Assembly: GCA_028716365.1 (NCBI GenBank)
Contig: JAQUPZ010000006.1
Location: 1 to 64,000, forward strand
Source of the DNA: Kiritimatiellia bacterium
GTDB taxonomy: Bacteria; Verrucomicrobiota; Kiritimatiellia; UBA8416; YA12-FULL-48-11
Length of the DNA: 64,000 nt
Direction: 5' to 3'
Below the pieces are notes generated by a model. The model was not told where the DNA came from. It made no database searches and saw nothing but the letters and a program-made list of their open reading frames with translations. Shown here piece by piece: positions 24,143 through 31,622 of this stretch; position 1 is the first letter of the stretch; each line of letters opens with the position of its first letter. Position numbers and translations under genes: made by a program.

Positions 24143-25897
24143 ATGGTAATCCTTGGTCTCAACGCTTATCATGGTGATTCAGCGGCTTGCATTCTCGTCG
24201 AAGGTAAACTTATTGCCGCAGCAGAGGAGGAACGCTTTCGGCGCATCAAGCATTGGGCGGGTTTTCCAACGGAGGCGATCCGCTACTGCCTTGCTGAAGC
24301 CGGTATCTCTCTTGACCAGGTTGACCATATTGCTGTTAATCGCAATCCGAGCGCAAATCTGCTGGAAAAGGTACTATTCACCTTCTCTAAACGCCCCAGC
24401 CTGACACACATTAAAAATCGCCTGACAAATGCCAGCAAAATTGTCGACATTAAAGCGATGCTCTGTTCTGAGTTCCATGTTTCGGAATCAAGGCTTAAAG
24501 CCGAAGTTCATAACATTGAACACCATCGGGCACATCTTGCCAGTTCATTTTTCGTATCACCTTTCGACCCGGCTGCCGTGGTGTCTGTGGATGGCTTTGG
24601 CGATTTTGTGAGTACCATGTGGGGAACTGGCAGTGGTAACCGGCTCACAATCAGCGATCAGGTAAATTTTCCTCACTCCCTTGGATTGTTTTACTTGGCC
24701 ATGACTCAGTTTTTGGGTTTTCCTCGCTACGGCGACGAATACAAAGTAATGGGATTAGCTCCCTACGGTAGACCATGCGAAATGGACAAGATGCGTAAGA
24801 TAGTGCATCTGAAGTCTAAAGGTCACTTCGAACTTGAACTGGACTACTTCCTTCATCATTCGGAAGGAGTTGCAATGGTCTGGGATAACGGTGAACCGAC
24901 CGTTGGTACTGTTTATTCTGATAAACTGATTGAACTGTTGGGGCCTCCGCGCATGAAAGACGAACAACTCAGCGACTATCATAAAAACCTGGCCGCTTCA
25001 CTTCAGGAAATGTACGAAGATGCTTTCTTTCATATCCTGGAACATGTCTCGAGGGAAACAAAAACTCCGAATCTGTGCCTGGCGGGTGGTTGTGCTATGA
25101 ATTCGGTTGCCAATGGAAAGATTTTCGAACGGAGCCCCTTCAGGGAGTTGTATGTCCAGTCGGCGGCTGGCGATGGTGGCGGTGCCGTTGGTGCGGCGTT
25201 TTATGTGTGGAACCAGGTACAGGCCAATCCACGGACATTTGTAATGGATAATGCCTATCTGGGACCTGAATTCAGTAATGATGAAATAAATTCTGAATTA
25301 CGAGCTTTGAGTTTTGAGTTGGAAAAACAGGGTTGTACTGTCAATCTGATCGAAGATGAGGATGAGTTATGCCGTCTAACCGCTGCAAAAGTTACCGAAG
25401 GGAAAGTTATTGGTTGGTTTCAGGGAAGGATGGAATGGGGCCCACGTGCTTTGGGTAATCGCTCCATTATCTGTGATCCGCGAAGGGCAGACATGAAAGA
25501 TATCCTCAATTTGAAGATCAAGCGTCGTGAGTCGTTTCGTCCTTTCGCCCCTTCAATCCTGCGTGAATCGGTCGCAGAATGGTTTGAGACCGACTATGAT
25601 GTGCCGTTTATGCTGCAGGTGTATCAGATTCGCGAGGAGAAGCGTAAACTGATACCTGCAGTGACTCATGTGAATGGATCTGGTCGTCTTCAGAGTGTCT
25701 CGAAGTCCCAAAACCCTCGTTACTATCGACTCATCAAAGCATTCGAAATGATAACCGGAGTGCCTGTTGTCCTTAATACTTCTTTTAACGAGAATGAACC
25801 CGTGGTTTGCAAGCCTGAGGAAGCGCTGGATTGTTTTCTACGAACCAGAATGGATGTATTGGTCATGGGTAACTGGTTTGTTGAGCGAAAAGTTTAG
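24143..25897 (+). CDS. Carbamoyltransferase (NodU/CmcH type)
   Basis: A 584-residue enzyme of the NodU/TobZ family, which moves a carbamoyl group from carbamoyl phosphate, through an adenylate, to a hydroxyl on a sugar. The N-terminal actin-like ATPase fold starts ILGLNAYHGDSAACI, with E-E-E-R-F-x-R-I-K and the histidine-rich I-E-H-H-R-A-H-L-A-S. Later are CLAGGCAMNS, GRMEWGPRALGNRSI and the YrdC-like C-terminal NTSFNENEPVV. It predicts an O-carbamoylated residue in the polysaccharide. The AAGAGGA ribosome site is close to the ATG. Confidence 0.93.
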   Translation: MVILGLNAYHGDSAACILVEGKLIAAAEEERFRRIKHWAGFPTEAIRYCLAEAGISLDQVDHIAVNRNPSANLLEKVLFTFSKRPSLTHIKNRLTNASKIVDIKAMLCSEFHVSESRLKAEVHNIEHHRAHLASSFFVSPFDPAAVVSVDGFGDFVSTMWGTGSGNRLTISDQVNFPHSLGLFYLAMTQFLGFPRYGDEYKVMGLAPYGRPCEMDKMRKIVHLKSKGHFELELDYFLHHSEGVAMVWDNGEPTVGTVYSDKLIELLGPPRMKDEQLSDYHKNLAASLQEMYEDAFFHILEHVSRETKTPNLCLAGGCAMNSVANGKIFERSPFRELYVQSAAGDGGGAVGAAFYVWNQVQANPRTFVMDNAYLGPEFSNDEINSELRALSFELEKQGCTVNLIEDEDELCRLTAAKVTEGKVIGWFQGRMEWGPRALGNRSIICDPRRADMKDILNLKIKRRESFRPFAPSILRESVAEWFETDYDVPFMLQVYQIREEKRKLIPAVTHVNGSGRLQSVSKSQNPRYYRLIKAFEMITGVPVVLNTSFNENEPVVCKPEEALDCFLRTRMDVLVMGNWFVERKV

Positions 25898-25922
25898 ACA
25901 CCTATATATTACACATAGGTGT
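25898..25922. terminator. Small hairpin after the carbamoyltransferase gene
   Basis: An 8-bp stem (ACACCTAT / ATAGGTGT) with a 9-base AT-rich loop overlaps the stop codon. It has no T-run, so at best it is a weak terminator or a message stabiliser. The next 150 bases to the following gene hold nothing else clear. Confidence 0.4.
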
Positions 25923-26076
25923 TATCGTTGGGGTGGACCGGGCAGACCGCAAAAAAGTAAATGACCATTACTTGCCGATTGTTGTTTCTTTTGGAGTAGA
26001 GGACAGAAGAGGTAAATCGATAAAGAGGTGAAGTGATAAGATAGTAATATTGCCAAATAGAAGGAAGCGCTAAAAA

Positions 26077-27333
26077 ATGATTCTGATTATCTGTCAAGTC
26101 TATCCTCCCGATCCTGCGTCTGTTGGGCAGCATCTCAGGGATGTGGCTGTATCTCTTGTTTCGCAGGGCCACAAGGTGATGGTTGTCACTGCTGATAGAG
26201 GGTATGATGATAATTCAATCCGCTATGCACGGAGAGAAGTGTGTGATGGTGTGAGGATACTCAGAATTCCTTTCTCGTCCTTTGGGAAAAAATCCATGAT
26301 ACTTCGAATAACTGCGCATGTATTTTTTGTTTTGCAGGTTTTCTTCGTGGGGGTTTTTATCTCACCGCTGGAAGGCATACTCATTACTACCGTGCCCCCA
26401 ATCGGACCTCTTGCTGCGTTGGCAATTGCCGCCATAAAGAGAGTGCCTATTGTTTATTGGGTAATGGATATCAATCCGGATCAGGCAATTGCTTTGGGTG
26501 CAGTGAGGCAAGGATCTTTAGTTGTCAGGCTTATGAATTCTCTGAACAGGACGATCCTCAATAATTCTCACAGCGTTGTTACCTTGGATAGATTCATGGC
26601 AGAACGTCTGAAGGAGAAAGCCGACATTACAGATAAGTTGTCCGTCTTTCCTCCATGGCCTCTGGATGATTATTTGGAAAGTGTGCCCCATGACAAGAAC
26701 CCATTCCGTGTACAACATGGTTTAAGTAATAAATTTGTTGTCATGTATTCTGGTAATCATGGTCCAAATCATCCTGTGTATACGGTTTTACAGGCTGCCT
26801 TCAGGCTGAGGACTCGTGATGACATTGTCTTTCTGTTTGTGGGTGGAGGTCTTGGAAAACAGGAAGTAGAAGAAGCTATCAGGAACAAGGCAGGGAATAT
26901 TCGTAGTTTGCCTTATCAACCATTGAACAACCTCAAGTATTCATTATCGGCGGCCGACGTGCATATCATTATCATGGGAAATGAAGTAGTGGGGATTGTC
27001 CATCCTTGCAAGGCCTATGGCGCAATGGCTGTTGCCAGGCCTATTATTTTAGTTGGGCCTGAGAAATGTCATATTTCTGAACTTATGAAGGCGCAGAATA
27101 TTGGCAGTAGAGTAGATCATAAAGATGCAGAAGGTTTGGCAAGAGTCATTAAGGAGTTTGCAGATAAGCGTCCGTCTGAACTGTCCGCTATTGGCGGAAA
27201 TGCTCGGGAGTTGGTGAAGAAAGGGCTGAGCAAAGAATTTCTATGTTCCATTTTTACTGATATCGTGGAGGCGGCTGTTCAAAGGCAAAAGCCAAAAACC
27301 ATAATAATGGATGTGGCAAGAAAACAGTTTTGA
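26077..27333 (+). CDS. Family 4 glycosyltransferase (WbuB/WcaI-like)
   Basis: A 418-residue GT-B enzyme. The N-terminus (ILIICQVYPPDPASVGQHLRDVAVSLVSQGHKVMVVTA) and the hydrophobic stretch at about 78-130, with V-Y-W-V-M-D-I-N-P-D-Q, are typical of WbuB/WcaI-like transferases that act on lipid-linked sugars. The C-terminal half has VVMYSGNHGPNHP and a donor loop with K-A-Y-G-A-M-A-V-A-R-P. The E-x7-E pattern is not perfect. It precedes the epimerase and phosphoglycosyltransferase genes and probably adds the second sugar. Confidence 0.85.
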   Translation: MILIICQVYPPDPASVGQHLRDVAVSLVSQGHKVMVVTADRGYDDNSIRYARREVCDGVRILRIPFSSFGKKSMILRITAHVFFVLQVFFVGVFISPLEGILITTVPPIGPLAALAIAAIKRVPIVYWVMDINPDQAIALGAVRQGSLVVRLMNSLNRTILNNSHSVVTLDRFMAERLKEKADITDKLSVFPPWPLDDYLESVPHDKNPFRVQHGLSNKFVVMYSGNHGPNHPVYTVLQAAFRLRTRDDIVFLFVGGGLGKQEVEEAIRNKAGNIRSLPYQPLNNLKYSLSAADVHIIIMGNEVVGIVHPCKAYGAMAVARPIILVGPEKCHISELMKAQNIGSRVDHKDAEGLARVIKEFADKRPSELSAIGGNARELVKKGLSKEFLCSIFTDIVEAAVQRQKPKTIIMDVARKQF

Positions 27334-27375
27334 ATTTTGGGTGTTTGGTTTGGGATTTCGAGTTAGGTGGTGGAC

Positions 27376-28323
27376 ATGATCTTGGTCACAGGTGCTGACG
27401 GATTTATAGGGGAACGACTTTGTAATGAATTACATAAGCGCGGGCATTCTGTTCGCGGTGCGCTTTGGCAATCTGCACCACTACCGGATGGTTGTGAATC
27501 CATTGTCGTTGGCGATATCAGCGGTGATGCGGACTGGTCTGCCGTTCTTTGTGATGTTGATGTGGTTATACATTTGGCGGCGCGGGTACATGTGATGGAG
27601 GATGGAGCCGATGATCCTCTGGCGGAGTTTCGGAAGGTTAACGTGGTGGGAACGGAAAGGCTGGCGAGATCGGCCGCTGCGAGCGGGGTAAAACGCATAG
27701 TGTTTATGAGTTCGGTGAAGGTGAATGGGGAGGGGAGACAGACGCCGTACACGGAAAATGATACGCCTGCGCCGTCCAGCCCTTACGGAATTACGAAATA
27801 TGAGGCAGAGAATGTTTTGCGAAAGGTAACGACGGAGACCGGGCTCCAGTCTGTGATTATCAGGGCGCCGCTTGTCTACGGACCCAGGGTGAAAGCGAAC
27901 TTTCTGGAGCTAGCAGATTATGTCTACAAGAAGATACCTTTACCTTTGGCAAGTGTTAATAATAGCAGGAGTTTTATCAGTTTGACGAACCTTTGTGATT
28001 TCATTGCGAAATGTGTTGTCCGTGAAAATGCTGCTAATGAAACTTTTTTGGTCAGCGACAACCGGGATCTCTCAACTCCAGCGCTTATGAATATGATTGC
28101 GAAAGCCTTTGGCCGGAAAAGGGCATTACTTTTCCCGTTCCCTGCAGGCATGCTTACCATGGCTGGCAGGATTCTCGGGTTGAATGAACAGGTGAGCAGA
28201 GTGATTGGTTCTTTTTCTGTCGATTGTGCCAAGGCAAGGAACATGCTCCAATGGATGCCGCCGTCAAGTGTTGAAGAAGAACTTGAAAAATTTGTATCGT
28301 GGTATACAACGAGATTTGTATGA
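27376..28323 (+). CDS. NAD-dependent sugar epimerase/reductase (extended SDR)
   Basis: A 315-residue extended short-chain dehydrogenase. The NAD-binding loop is TGADGFIG (5-12), the catalytic serines lie in MSSVKVN (about 111-117), and the active-site pair is Tyr137 and Lys141 (YGITK). It resembles WbpV-type or UDP-glucose 4-epimerase-like enzymes that are often encoded directly before a small phosphoglycosyltransferase, as here. It may prepare the first sugar or reduce a lipid-linked keto sugar. I use the ATG at 27376 rather than the GTG three codons earlier. Its stop overlaps the next start (ATGA). Confidence 0.88.
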   Translation: MILVTGADGFIGERLCNELHKRGHSVRGALWQSAPLPDGCESIVVGDISGDADWSAVLCDVDVVIHLAARVHVMEDGADDPLAEFRKVNVVGTERLARSAAASGVKRIVFMSSVKVNGEGRQTPYTENDTPAPSSPYGITKYEAENVLRKVTTETGLQSVIIRAPLVYGPRVKANFLELADYVYKKIPLPLASVNNSRSFISLTNLCDFIAKCVVRENAANETFLVSDNRDLSTPALMNMIAKAFGRKRALLFPFPAGMLTMAGRILGLNEQVSRVIGSFSVDCAKARNMLQWMPPSSVEEELEKFVSWYTTRFV

Positions 28324-28880
28324 AAAGACTGTTGGATTTTATTTTTTCTCTGGTGTTGTTGTTCCTTCTTTTTCCACTGTACTTGGTACTGGCTGTAGTG
28401 ATTAAGCTTACTTCGCCGGGACCGGTGTTTCATGTATCGAAAAGAATCGGCAAAAATAATGTGATATTCGATATGTTGAAATTCCGTACGATGCGGGTTG
28501 ACACGCCGCAGATGGCGACGCACCTGATGAAAGAACCCGAAAAATTCGTTACACCAATTGGAAAGTTTCTGAGAAAAACAAGTCTGGATGAAGTTCCTCA
28601 ACTCATCAACGTACTTAAAGGCGATATGTCTTTTGTCGGACCCAGACCGGCTTTGTTCAATCAGGATGATCTGGTTCAACTGAGGACAGAAAAGGGGGTT
28701 CACGTTCTCATACCTGGAATCACCGGTTGGGCGCAGGTGAATGGTCGCGATGATATTCCGATTCCGGTAAAGGTTGAACTGGATGCCTACTACCTGGCCC
28801 ATCGCTCGGCGTGGCTTGATCTGAAAATATTCTGGATGACGGTTGTAAATGTGATCAAGGGAAAGAATGTATCGCATTGA
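28320..28880 (+). CDS. Initiating phosphoglycosyltransferase (bacterial sugar transferase)
   Basis: A 186-residue monotopic membrane enzyme of the PglC/WcaJ C-terminal type. It begins with the re-entrant hydrophobic helix (KRLLDFIFSLVLLFLLFPLYLVLAVVIKL), then S-P-G-P-V-F, F-D-M-L-K-F-R-T-M, the catalytic region S-L-D-E-V-P-Q-L-I-N-V-L-K-G-D-M-S-F-V-G-P-R-P and P-G-I-T-G-W-A-Q-V-N-G-R. It moves a sugar phosphate to undecaprenyl phosphate and so starts the repeat unit. It overlaps the epimerase gene by four bases. Confidence 0.93.
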   Translation: MKRLLDFIFSLVLLFLLFPLYLVLAVVIKLTSPGPVFHVSKRIGKNNVIFDMLKFRTMRVDTPQMATHLMKEPEKFVTPIGKFLRKTSLDEVPQLINVLKGDMSFVGPRPALFNQDDLVQLRTEKGVHVLIPGITGWAQVNGRDDIPIPVKVELDAYYLAHRSAWLDLKIFWMTVVNVIKGKNVSH

Positions 28881-29002
28881 GATGGGGCTGGGGAGTGAAG
28901 CGGAGAAACGGTGAAGCGGTGAATGGGAGACACGGAGACGGGGGGCTGGGGGAGTGAATGGGGGACACGGAGAAACGGAGACGGGGGGGGACAAGGGGCT
29001 AT
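28881..29002. repeat. Purine-rich low-complexity tract
   Basis: Directly after the sugar transferase stop lies about 120 bases of G-rich sequence made of GGAGACGGGG, GGAGAAACGG and GGGGGACACGG words, ending GGGGGGACAAGGGG. It belongs to the same family as the tandem repeats at 1-98 and 34806-34938 but is less regular. A minus-strand frame across it is an artefact of composition. Confidence 0.85.
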
Positions 29003-29162
29003 AAGCAGACATACTATTGACAAATTTGCAGTAACGCTGCATATTATCGGCATGTGGAGTTAAAGTGATTCAGTTATCAACATAATATGGCTATAATCAC
29101 CTTGTGTTTAAACCATATATTGGCTATATTCTAGGGTAATATATTGGGTGTAAGGAGATACG

Positions 29163-30557
29163 GTGCATCGGATAGCTTTGAATTATATCAAGGAATGGAA
29201 GGATAGGGCGACTCGTAAACCATTGGTAATTAGAGGCGCCAGGCAGGTAGGTAAATCCTTTCTTGTACGCTTGGTGGCGCGGGACGCCTTCGAGAACCTT
29301 GTGGAAATTAATTTCGAACGCATGCCGGATGCGGGTTCACTCTTTGCCTCCAAGTCGCCACGAACCATTCTGCCTATGCTGGAGGCCAGATTCAATGCAC
29401 CCATTATACCAGGGAAGACGCTCCTTTTCCTGGACGAGATACAGGCTGCACCGGAGGTGTTTTCTGCCCTTAGATATTTTCAGGAAGAGCTTCCGGGCCT
29501 GCACGTAATTGCAGCGGGTTCGCTTCTGGAGTTCGTTCTTCAGGAACACTCGTTCTCAATGCCGGTCGGACGGATCGAATATATGCATCTTGGTCCCATG
29601 ACTTTTGAGGAGTTCCTGTTGGCTACCGGCCACGAGAAACTGCAGCAATGGTTGATGCGCTACACGCTGGAGGATAGCGTTCCGGAAGGAATGCATCGGG
29701 AATTACTGAAGTTGGTTCGTCAGTATTGTGTCGTTGGCGGTATGCCGGAAGCCGTGGCGGTATTCGCGGGGAACGGCTCTTACCAGGAGTGTGAACAGGT
29801 TCAGCAAAGTATTCTGTCCACCTATCGCGACGACTTTGCAAAGTACGCATCCAGGGCGAAACACCGGCGTATCGAAAAGATATTCACTGCGGTTCCCCAA
29901 CTCGTCGGCCGCAAGTTCATGTTCAGCCACGTAGACAGGGAGGAACGTGCCCGCGAACTGGGCGCAGCGCTCCAGCTTCTATGCCTGGCCCGCGTGACAT
30001 ACCAGGTCAAGCACAGTCATGGCAATGGAGTGCCGCTTGGCGCCGAAACCGACGACCGTACCTTTAAGGTATTGTTTCTCGATGTCGGCTTGCTCTGCCG
30101 TGCCTGTGGTCTTCGTGTGCTCGATGTCGAGAAAGTCGCCGATTTGATCCTGGTCAACAACGGTGCTGTCTGTGAACAGCTGGCAGGACAACACCTGCTC
30201 ATGTCCGGTGCTTTCTATGAAGATCCGGTTTTGTATTACTGGATGCGAGACAGGCCGAATTCCAGTGCCGAAGTGGACTACCTGATGGCCATTGGATCGC
30301 ACGTGATTCCTGTTGAAATCAAGGCCGGTGCCACTGGCAGGCTGAAGTCACTCCATCTTTTCCTGTCCGAAAAGGAACTCAGATTCGGATTGCGGTTCAA
30401 TAGCGACATCCCTTCCCTGCTGGATACTCAGATACCCAAAATTGGCGCAGCGGTTACGCCATTCCGTTTGCTGTCTCTGCCTTTCTATATGCTCGGCCAG
30501 GCGCGGCGACTGTGTGCGACGGTTCTGGGGCGTGGGGGGCAGGGGGATGGGGAGTGA
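29163..30557 (+). CDS. AAA-family ATPase with DUF4143 domain (second)
   Basis: A 464-residue predicted ATPase with Walker A GARQVGKS (25-32) and Walker B LLFLDEIQ (87-94), a sensor-like A-G-S-L-L-E-F and the DUF4143 half with Y-Y-W-M-R-D, S-S-A-E-V-D-Y-L-M and V-P-V-E-I-K-A-G, a PD-(D/E)xK-like pattern. It starts at GTG after TAAGGAGATAC. It is not closely related to the ATPase at 6678 beyond the family. The role of these accessory ATPases is unclear; this one sits between purine-rich tracts in the middle of the polysaccharide locus. The last 20 codons run into the G-rich tract and may not be original. Confidence 0.87.
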   Translation: MHRIALNYIKEWKDRATRKPLVIRGARQVGKSFLVRLVARDAFENLVEINFERMPDAGSLFASKSPRTILPMLEARFNAPIIPGKTLLFLDEIQAAPEVFSALRYFQEELPGLHVIAAGSLLEFVLQEHSFSMPVGRIEYMHLGPMTFEEFLLATGHEKLQQWLMRYTLEDSVPEGMHRELLKLVRQYCVVGGMPEAVAVFAGNGSYQECEQVQQSILSTYRDDFAKYASRAKHRRIEKIFTAVPQLVGRKFMFSHVDREERARELGAALQLLCLARVTYQVKHSHGNGVPLGAETDDRTFKVLFLDVGLLCRACGLRVLDVEKVADLILVNNGAVCEQLAGQHLLMSGAFYEDPVLYYWMRDRPNSSAEVDYLMAIGSHVIPVEIKAGATGRLKSLHLFLSEKELRFGLRFNSDIPSLLDTQIPKIGAAVTPFRLLSLPFYMLGQARRLCATVLGRGGQGDGE

Positions 30558-30578
30558 AGAGAGACAAGGGGACAGGGT

Positions 30579-30655
30579 GACCCGCCTTCGTCCCTGCCCG
30601 TCCCGGCTCCCGGCAGGCGGGCCTTTATCCTATAACTACGGCGTGGCAGGCAGGG
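30579..30655. repeat. 77-bp dispersed repeat, copy A
   Basis: GACCCGCCTTCGTCCCTGCC... through ...GGCGTGGCAGGCAGGG, with internal inverted pieces (CCCGCCT / AGGCGGG; CCTGCC / GGCAGG). Copies B (31514-31590) and C (34017-34093) differ by one or two bases. Copies A and B bracket the vapBC-like module as direct repeats. Confidence 0.95.
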
Positions 30656-30708
30656 AGAATGGGAGATGGGGGGACAAGGAGACGGGGAGACACCTCAGTT
30701 AATTTATA

Positions 30709-30737
30709 TTGCTTTTTATACAGGAATACGGTTATAT
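30709..30737 (+). promoter_or_regulatory. Putative promoter of the vapBC module
   Basis: TTGCTT (30709-30714), 17 bases, TTATAT (30732-30737), with the antitoxin ATG only 7 bases further and no ribosome site. If used, the antitoxin message would be leaderless. Confidence 0.4.
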
Positions 30738-30744
30738 TGTTTAC

Positions 30745-31023
30745 ATGAAAGCAACTCTAGATATTCCTGATACCCTTTATCGCCAGGTTAAAGCAAAAAG
30801 CGCGCTGGAAGGGCGCCGAATTCGCCTCGTCGCAATTGAGCTTTTTTCAACATGGGTCAACGCCACTCAAAAGGTCGAATCGAAGGAAAACGCCCAACCC
30901 TCCCGCAAGACGAGAAAGTTACCGCCTTGGTTTGGTATCGCCAGGTCTTACGCTTCAAAAGTGAAACGTCATGACATGGATGCAGTACGGGAAAGCATTA
31001 CCCATGCTCGCGTGACATCATGA
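30745..31023 (+). CDS. VapB-like ribbon-helix-helix antitoxin
   Basis: A 92-residue protein starting MKATLDIPDTLYRQVKAKSALEGRRIRLVAIELF, the usual strand-helix-helix start of VapB-type antitoxins (DNA binding and dimerisation), followed by a basic linker and a C-terminal tail that should wrap the toxin (PPWFGIARSYASKV). It overlaps the PIN toxin gene by four bases (ATGA), the standard order for such modules. The pair is bracketed by direct copies of a 77-bp repeat. The ATG at 30745 is preferred over a TTG 12 codons earlier, which would lie inside the promoter. Confidence 0.85.
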   Translation: MKATLDIPDTLYRQVKAKSALEGRRIRLVAIELFSTWVNATQKVESKENAQPSRKTRKLPPWFGIARSYASKVKRHDMDAVRESITHARVTS

Positions 31024-31424
31024 TCTACGGATTGGATACCTCAATTGTGCTCAGGCTTCTGACGGGCGAACCGAAGGAGCTGGCGCTCCAGGCGGTCCGC
31101 CGCATAACCGCCCTGGTTGATAACGAAGATTCTTGTGTCATCAGCGATCTGGTGGCTGCTGAAACTTATTATGCGCTTCAATTTCATTACAAAATGCCAA
31201 AAGGGGATGCATTGTCAGCTCTGATGCTGTTAGGCAAAGATGACCATGGAATTCGCTTTTCCGGGGCAACTGGAAAGGTTTTGCAGACCCCTCGTCTATC
31301 CCAGGCCAACCCGGGATTTGTTGATAGACTCATTTATGCCGGTTACCAACAGGAAGGTCATGCAATGTTGACTTGTGAACATGCCGCAAAAAAGCTTGCC
31401 GGCGTAGAGGTTGTCGGCGGTTAA
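31020..31424 (+). CDS. vapC: VapC-like PIN-domain toxin ribonuclease
   Basis: A 134-residue PIN domain. Acidic active-site residues are Asp6 (YGLDTS), Glu48 (LVAAETYYAL) and Asp102 (FVDRLIYAGY). At the fourth position, where the family usually has T-F-D, this protein has T-C-E (119-120), keeping an acid but not the aspartate. VapC toxins cleave RNA, typically initiator tRNA or rRNA; the target here is unknown. Coupled to the antitoxin gene before it. Confidence 0.88.
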   Translation: MIYGLDTSIVLRLLTGEPKELALQAVRRITALVDNEDSCVISDLVAAETYYALQFHYKMPKGDALSALMLLGKDDHGIRFSGATGKVLQTPRLSQANPGFVDRLIYAGYQQEGHAMLTCEHAAKKLAGVEVVGG

Positions 31425-31513
31425 TATCTCTTTTCTAATTATGCGACGCTACCAGACTTGGCGGGGGTTGGGGGACAGGTGAGGGGAGTGAAGCGGGGAA
31501 ACGGTGAATGGGA

Positions 31514-31590
31514 GACCCGCCTTCGTCCCTGCCCGTCCCGGCTCCCGGCAGGCGGGCCTTTATCCCATAACTACGGCGTGGCAGGCAGGG
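31514..31590. repeat. 77-bp dispersed repeat, copy B
   Basis: Second copy of the repeat at 30579-30655, same orientation, 935 bases away. It is embedded in a purine-rich tract (31460-31620) that would give a meaningless N-terminal extension to the next gene if its frame were read from 31458. Confidence 0.95.
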
Positions 31591-31622
31591 AGAATGGGAG
31601 ATGGGGAGACGGGAATTGTGGC

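Noticed and set aside
27924..29042. 372-codon minus-strand frame
   Set aside because: It crosses the epimerase end and the whole sugar transferase gene, both certain, and begins in a purine-rich tract that translates as proline-serine repeats.
31458..31622. N-terminal extension of the FlaA1-like dehydratase
   Set aside because: These codons are a purine-rich tract and a copy of the 77-bp repeat; the membrane domain starts only after the ATG at 31623.
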